DNA from: an uncultured Clostridia bacterium
Lineage (GTDB): Bacteria; Bacillota; Clostridia; Christensenellales; Aristaeellaceae
DNA: 43,737 bases
Assembly: GCA_937874275.1 (NCBI GenBank)
Contig: CALNAU010000038.1
Span: forward strand, 1 to 43,737
Direction: 5' to 3'
Part shown: positions 40,318-43,737 of the stretch, in pieces
Numbering within the stretch: position 1 is the first letter of the stretch
How the letters are laid out: each line of letters begins with the position of its first letter
Notes under the pieces: model-generated
Seen by the model: the letters and a program-made list of their open reading frames with translations, nothing else
Database searches by the model: none
Told to the model about the DNA's origin: nothing
Translations under genes and position numbers: made by a program

Positions 40318-41420
40318 TGCAGCTCAAGCAGCTCCGCCTGCACCGGTTCCGCAGCTATGCCCAGCTGGCGCTCATGCCGCCGGCCGGGCTGACGGTGTTT
40401 GTGGGCGATAACGGCGCCGGCAAGACCAACCTGCTGGAGGCCGTGCACCTATGCTGCCTGGGGCGCAGCCACCGCACCAGCAACGATCAGGACATGATTC
40501 AGGTGGGGGCAGATACCGCCGCCGTGCACGCCACCGTGCAGCGCGGACCCATCACCGATGAGGTGGGCGTGCGCCTGTTTCAGCAGCAGCGGCAGAAGAA
40601 GCTGATCTACGTGGGCGGCAAGACGGTGCCCCGCATTGGCGAGCTGATGGGCCACATGACCTGCGTGATGTTTTCGCCGGAGGATTTGGACATCATCAAG
40701 GGTGGGCCGCAGCTGCGCCGCCGCTTTGTGGACATGATGCTGTCCCAATGCCTGCCCGGCTATTTTTACGCCCTGCAGCACTACAACGCGGTGCTTAAGC
40801 AGCGCAACGCCTTGCTCAGGATGATTGCCCGCGACGGCGCGGACGCGCGCCAACTGGGCGTGTGGGATGAGCAGCTGGCCGGCGCCTCACCGGCGCTGGT
40901 GCGCGCGCGCCGACAGGCGGCCGCGCGGCTGGGCGAACTGGCCGGGCAGCACTACGCCTACATCGGCGGCCGGCCGGAGGAGACCCTGGCCGTGCGCTAT
41001 CAGGGCAATCTGGCTGACAGCGAGGACATTGCCAAAGACCACCTGCAATTGCTTGCCCGCAGCCGCGAGGACGATCTGCGCCGCCCGACCACCGCCCACG
41101 GGCCGCACCGGGATGACCTGCTATTCACCCTGTCCGGGCAGGAGCTGCGCTCCTTCGGCTCTCAGGGCCAAATCAGAACGGCGGTGCTCAGCCTGCGCCT
41201 GGCCGAAATCGACATCCTCACCCAGGCCCAGGGTGACGCGCCCCTGCTGCTGCTGGATGATGTGTTGAGCGAGCTGGACCTGGGCCGCCGCGCGCGGCTG
41301 CTCAGCGGCTTGCAGCATGTGCAGACGCTGCTTACCTGCACCGACCTGGGCGAGGTGGAGCACCTGAGCCCCTCCTGCGTGCTGCGCGTGCAGAACGGGG
41401 AAATATTGCAATCAAATTAA
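40317..41420 (+). CDS. recF: DNA replication and repair protein RecF
   Basis: SMC-like ATPase that helps load RecA on gapped DNA with RecO and RecR. The 367-residue protein has Walker A VGDNGAGKTNLLEA, HRTSNDQDMI, MFSPEDLDIIKGGPQLRRRFVDMMLSQ, HGPHRDDLLF, the signature FGSQGQIRTAVLSLRLAE and Walker B LLLLDDVLSELD. Length is standard. Usually recF follows dnaA-dnaN and precedes gyrB; here it is behind HAD-rlmH and is followed by a convergent gene. This is an unusual origin-region layout. Confidence 0.97.
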   Translation: MQLKQLRLHRFRSYAQLALMPPAGLTVFVGDNGAGKTNLLEAVHLCCLGRSHRTSNDQDMIQVGADTAAVHATVQRGPITDEVGVRLFQQQRQKKLIYVGGKTVPRIGELMGHMTCVMFSPEDLDIIKGGPQLRRRFVDMMLSQCLPGYFYALQHYNAVLKQRNALLRMIARDGADARQLGVWDEQLAGASPALVRARRQAAARLGELAGQHYAYIGGRPEETLAVRYQGNLADSEDIAKDHLQLLARSREDDLRRPTTAHGPHRDDLLFTLSGQELRSFGSQGQIRTAVLSLRLAEIDILTQAQGDAPLLLLDDVLSELDLGRRARLLSGLQHVQTLLTCTDLGEVEHLSPSCVLRVQNGEILQSN

Positions 41421-41511
41421 ATCAAAACATTCTAAATGTGTGTGCTTTGCGACGTTTTATGACATGGGAAAATGAGCTGCGATATAATGCGCCTTGATGG
41501 CATAATCTGTT
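41421..41511. other. Gap between convergent recF and kinase-like gene, no clear terminator
   Basis: 91 bp of AT-richer sequence between two convergent genes. I see no GC-rich stem with a T-run, no promoter and no small gene in it. The shared 3' region may rely on weak or Rho-dependent termination. Confidence 0.4.
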
Positions 41512-42345
41512 CTAAAACCTGGCGGTAAGCACTGCCTGTCGCCAGGCGGCCAGATATTCTGCCGTGCTTTGGTAGCGCCGGTCGCGGTTGGCATCGGTGG
41601 CCCGCGCGGCCACTTGGAACAGCCCGTCGGTGGCCTCCCAAGCCTTTCGGTTGGGGTTGGCCCTGTCGCCAAAGAAGGCGTGGGTTAGCGCGCCCAGCGC
41701 GTAGACCGAGCTGGTCTCGTCCAGCGCGGCGCCCTTGTGGTAGCCCTCGGGCGGCAGGTAGAAGGGCGAGCCGGGCAGCCGCCCGCGCACGTTGAGGGAG
41801 GGCAGGGGCAGGTAGTCATCGATGTTGGTGAGGACCAGGCGGCCCGCTTCGGGCAGATACATCATATGGGTGTCGCTGAGGCCCGCGATGACCAGCTCCT
41901 GCGCTTCCGCGCGGGCGTTCAAATCGGCCACCGCGTCATACATGCGCAGGCGGTCGGTGAGGCTTGTTTGGCGGAAGGCGGCGTAGTGTTCGGGCATCAG
42001 CCCCAGGGGCACGCCTGGCAGCCAGTCAAAGATGCACAGGCAGTTCTGCGAGCCATCGCGCACCTCAAGCAGCGGCACCAGGGCCGGGTGGCGCAGCGCC
42101 GCGTAGTTGGGCGCCGCCCTGCGCAGGCGCTCCACCGCCAGCTTCGGGTCGCTGGGGTAGTTCAGCGTAGGCGCGCCCGCGTATTTCACAAACAGCCGCC
42201 GGTCGCCCCGTTGGATGCCAAAGGCCAGCAGGCCGCTGGTCAGCTGGTCGTACACCCGGAATACCCGGCCCAGGGAGGCGATGGCGCTCAAATCATGAAA
42301 GGCGCGCAGCTGCACAGGCTGGTCCTGTATGTAGAGCGTTATCAT
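41512..42345 (-). CDS. Divergent protein-kinase-like protein (possible pseudokinase)
   Basis: 277-residue cytoplasmic protein with a recognisable but altered eukaryotic-like kinase fold. The ATP-anchoring Lys54 (RLFVKYAG), alpha-C Glu72, hinge CIFDWLPG, a YLPPEG activation-segment end (198-201) and Asp209 of the F-helix are in place. The catalytic loop reads GLSDTHMMY, so Asp158 is kept but the usual Lys two residues on is His160 and the Asn is Tyr163. The DFG motif reads IDDY (Asp176/177). It may be inactive or act on a small molecule. No transmembrane or PASTA domain. It overlaps the MATE gene by 4 bp, so the two are probably coupled. Confidence 0.75.
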   Translation of the reverse strand: MITLYIQDQPVQLRAFHDLSAIASLGRVFRVYDQLTSGLLAFGIQRGDRRLFVKYAGAPTLNYPSDPKLAVERLRRAAPNYAALRHPALVPLLEVRDGSQNCLCIFDWLPGVPLGLMPEHYAAFRQTSLTDRLRMYDAVADLNARAEAQELVIAGLSDTHMMYLPEAGRLVLTNIDDYLPLPSLNVRGRLPGSPFYLPPEGYHKGAALDETSSVYALGALTHAFFGDRANPNRKAWEATDGLFQVAARATDANRDRRYQSTAEYLAAWRQAVLTARF

Positions 42346-43709
42346 GGCGCGGCCTCCCGCGTGACATTATGAATCCACTTGTTGCCCCGCAGGCGCAGCC
42401 AGGCGATGAGCCACTTGAAAGTCTGGTCGATGCGGGTCATGAAGTATATCCAGTGCAGCGGCAGGTGCAGCACAAAGGCCGACAGCGCGGCCAGCGGCAG
42501 CACCACCAGCCAGCCGCAAATCATATCCACCAGCATCACAAAGCGGCTGTCACCGGCACCCCGGTTGATGCCCACAAAGCAGCTGGCGTGGTAGGTGGTG
42601 CCGATCAGCGTGAGCGCGCAGATAGCAACCATGGTGGCGGCCAGCGCCGCCGTCTGCCCGTCCAGGCTGTACAAGCCGATAAACGGCCAGCGCAGCAGGA
42701 AAACCACCAGCGACATCACCAGCCCAATCAGAAAAAACATCACCTGGATGGTGCGGCTGTATGCGCGCACCAGGGCGTAATCGCCGGCGCCCACGGCCTT
42801 GCCCACCACCACTGCGGCGCCGCCCGCCAGCGCGAAGGTGAACAGCGTGCCCAGGTTGAACAGCATATCGGTAACGGCCACGGCGTTGATCATCATGCGG
42901 CCCATCTGCCCGATGATGACCATCTTGAGCATGCCCACCAGCGCCCACTGGGCGTCGGTCAGCCCTACGGGCAGGCCATAGCGGGCGTAGTCCTGCCAGG
43001 CCCAGCGGCGGTGCCGCGTCAAATCCCGCGGCCGCAGGGGCAATGCTTTCTGCCGGCGGAACAGGTAGTTGGCCACCACCGCGGCCTCAATCAGCCGCGC
43101 CAGCACCGTGGCGATGGCGGCCCCGCGCACGCCCAGGGCGGGCAGGCCCAGCTTGCCGAAGATGAGGATGTAGTTGAGCGTGATGTTGGTGACCAGCGAT
43201 ACCGCGGTAGCGTACAGCGTGACCCGCACCACCTCCACCCCGCGCAGCATGCCAATCATGGCGGCGGTCAGGGCGAAGGGCAGGTAGCTCAGGCACAGCA
43301 CGGGCAGGTATTGCAGCGCCAGGGCGGTGATCTCCCGCTCCTTGCCGCTGATGACCAGGCGCAGCACATAGGAGGGAAACATCAGCACCAGCAGGCTGAC
43401 CACCAGCGCCAGCCCCAGGCAGGCGGTGACAATGGTGGCGCACACCGGCTTGATGCGCTCCATGTCGCGCTTGCCCCAGTACTGCGCCACCAGCACCACA
43501 CCTCCGCCGGCCAGGCCGGTGAGGCTGGCGTTGACAAAGTTGGTGACAGCATTGGATTGGGAGACCGCGGCCAGGCTCAGCCCCAGGGGGTCCAGGCTGG
43601 CTACCATCACGTTGTCCGCCATCACCACCACCAGGCTCATCAGCGCCTGGAAGGCGGCGGGCAGCGACAGTCGCAGGATGTTCCGGTAAAAGGCCCTGTC
43701 CCGTATCAT
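42342..43709 (-). CDS. MATE family efflux transporter, copy 2
   Basis: 455-residue multidrug/Na+ or H+ antiporter with about 12 transmembrane helices. It starts MIRDRAFYRNILRLSLPAAFQALMSLVVVMADNVMVASLDPLGLSLAAVS, the NorM/YeeO-like MATE opening. Later marks: GGVVLVAQYWGKRD, GKAVGAGDYALVRAYS and GINRGAGDSRFVMLVD. It is only distantly related to the MATE at 28860-30230. A CGAGG site precedes the ATG at 43709, and 28 bp of upstream sequence remain, without a complete promoter. It is followed by the kinase-like gene, overlapping by 4 bp. Confidence 0.92.
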   Translation of the reverse strand: MIRDRAFYRNILRLSLPAAFQALMSLVVVMADNVMVASLDPLGLSLAAVSQSNAVTNFVNASLTGLAGGGVVLVAQYWGKRDMERIKPVCATIVTACLGLALVVSLLVLMFPSYVLRLVISGKEREITALALQYLPVLCLSYLPFALTAAMIGMLRGVEVVRVTLYATAVSLVTNITLNYILIFGKLGLPALGVRGAAIATVLARLIEAAVVANYLFRRQKALPLRPRDLTRHRRWAWQDYARYGLPVGLTDAQWALVGMLKMVIIGQMGRMMINAVAVTDMLFNLGTLFTFALAGGAAVVVGKAVGAGDYALVRAYSRTIQVMFFLIGLVMSLVVFLLRWPFIGLYSLDGQTAALAATMVAICALTLIGTTYHASCFVGINRGAGDSRFVMLVDMICGWLVVLPLAALSAFVLHLPLHWIYFMTRIDQTFKWLIAWLRLRGNKWIHNVTREAAP

Positions 43710-43737
43710 GGCAGACCTCGTTTCATATTACTGGCCG

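Overview
This 43.7 kb window is a high-GC (clearly above 55 % by eye), gene-dense piece of chromosome from a Firmicute, most likely a gut-type member of the class Clostridia. The evidence is the gene content and order: asp23-fakA-recG, yybS-rplI-dnaB, site-2 protease-scpA-scpB, parE-parC, HflX with the long clostridial N-terminus, VanY/VanZ-type wall proteins, and Gram-positive promoters and AGGAGG ribosome binding sites. I cannot fix genus or family. There are no rRNA or tRNA genes, CRISPR arrays, transposases or prophage modules that I can see.

Layout. 1-4336 (minus): a ruvC-ruvA-ruvB-queA-holin-like-psuK operon read from one promoter that carries a LexA-type box. 4346-6523 (minus): a nuclease-SNF2 helicase fusion. 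6662-8437 (plus): a secreted L,D-transpeptidase. 8447-8672: a multi-hairpin palindromic element. 8785-12884 (plus): asp23, fakA, recG. 12902-23756 (plus): a long run of closely packed genes starting at an iscR promoter: iscR-iscS-iscU, hflX, three tandem VanY carboxypeptidases, a YprB-like exonuclease, a TPR protein, VanZ, a site-2 protease and scpA-scpB, ended by a terminator shared with the convergent lipoprotein gene. 23828-34652 (minus): lipoprotein, yybS-rplI-dnaB-yhaM-like, and parE-parC-MATE. 34841-38625: an SDR enzyme, a membrane-anchored barnase with its barstar inhibitor, a sirtuin and an MsmX/UgpC-type ATPase. 38626-39190: a non-coding stretch with the signature of the chromosomal replication origin. 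39191-41420 (plus): HAD phosphatase, rlmH, recF. 41512-43709 (minus): a divergent kinase-like protein coupled to a second MATE transporter.

Themes. Much of the window is DNA replication and repair (RuvABC, RecG, RecF, DnaB, topoisomerase IV, ScpAB, oriC), which fits an origin-proximal position. A second theme is the envelope (L,D-transpeptidase, three VanY, VanZ, barnase anchor, lipoprotein). The most interesting signals are the candidate oriC at 38.75-39.06 kb with no dnaA, dnaN or gyrB in the flanking sequence, the LexA box in the ruv promoter, the JAMM-like motif in the HflX N-terminus, the nuclease-SNF2 fusion, the barnase/barstar pair, the kinase-like/MATE pair and the palindromic element upstream of asp23. 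All functions are assigned from sequence motifs and recalled family features; no database search was possible.
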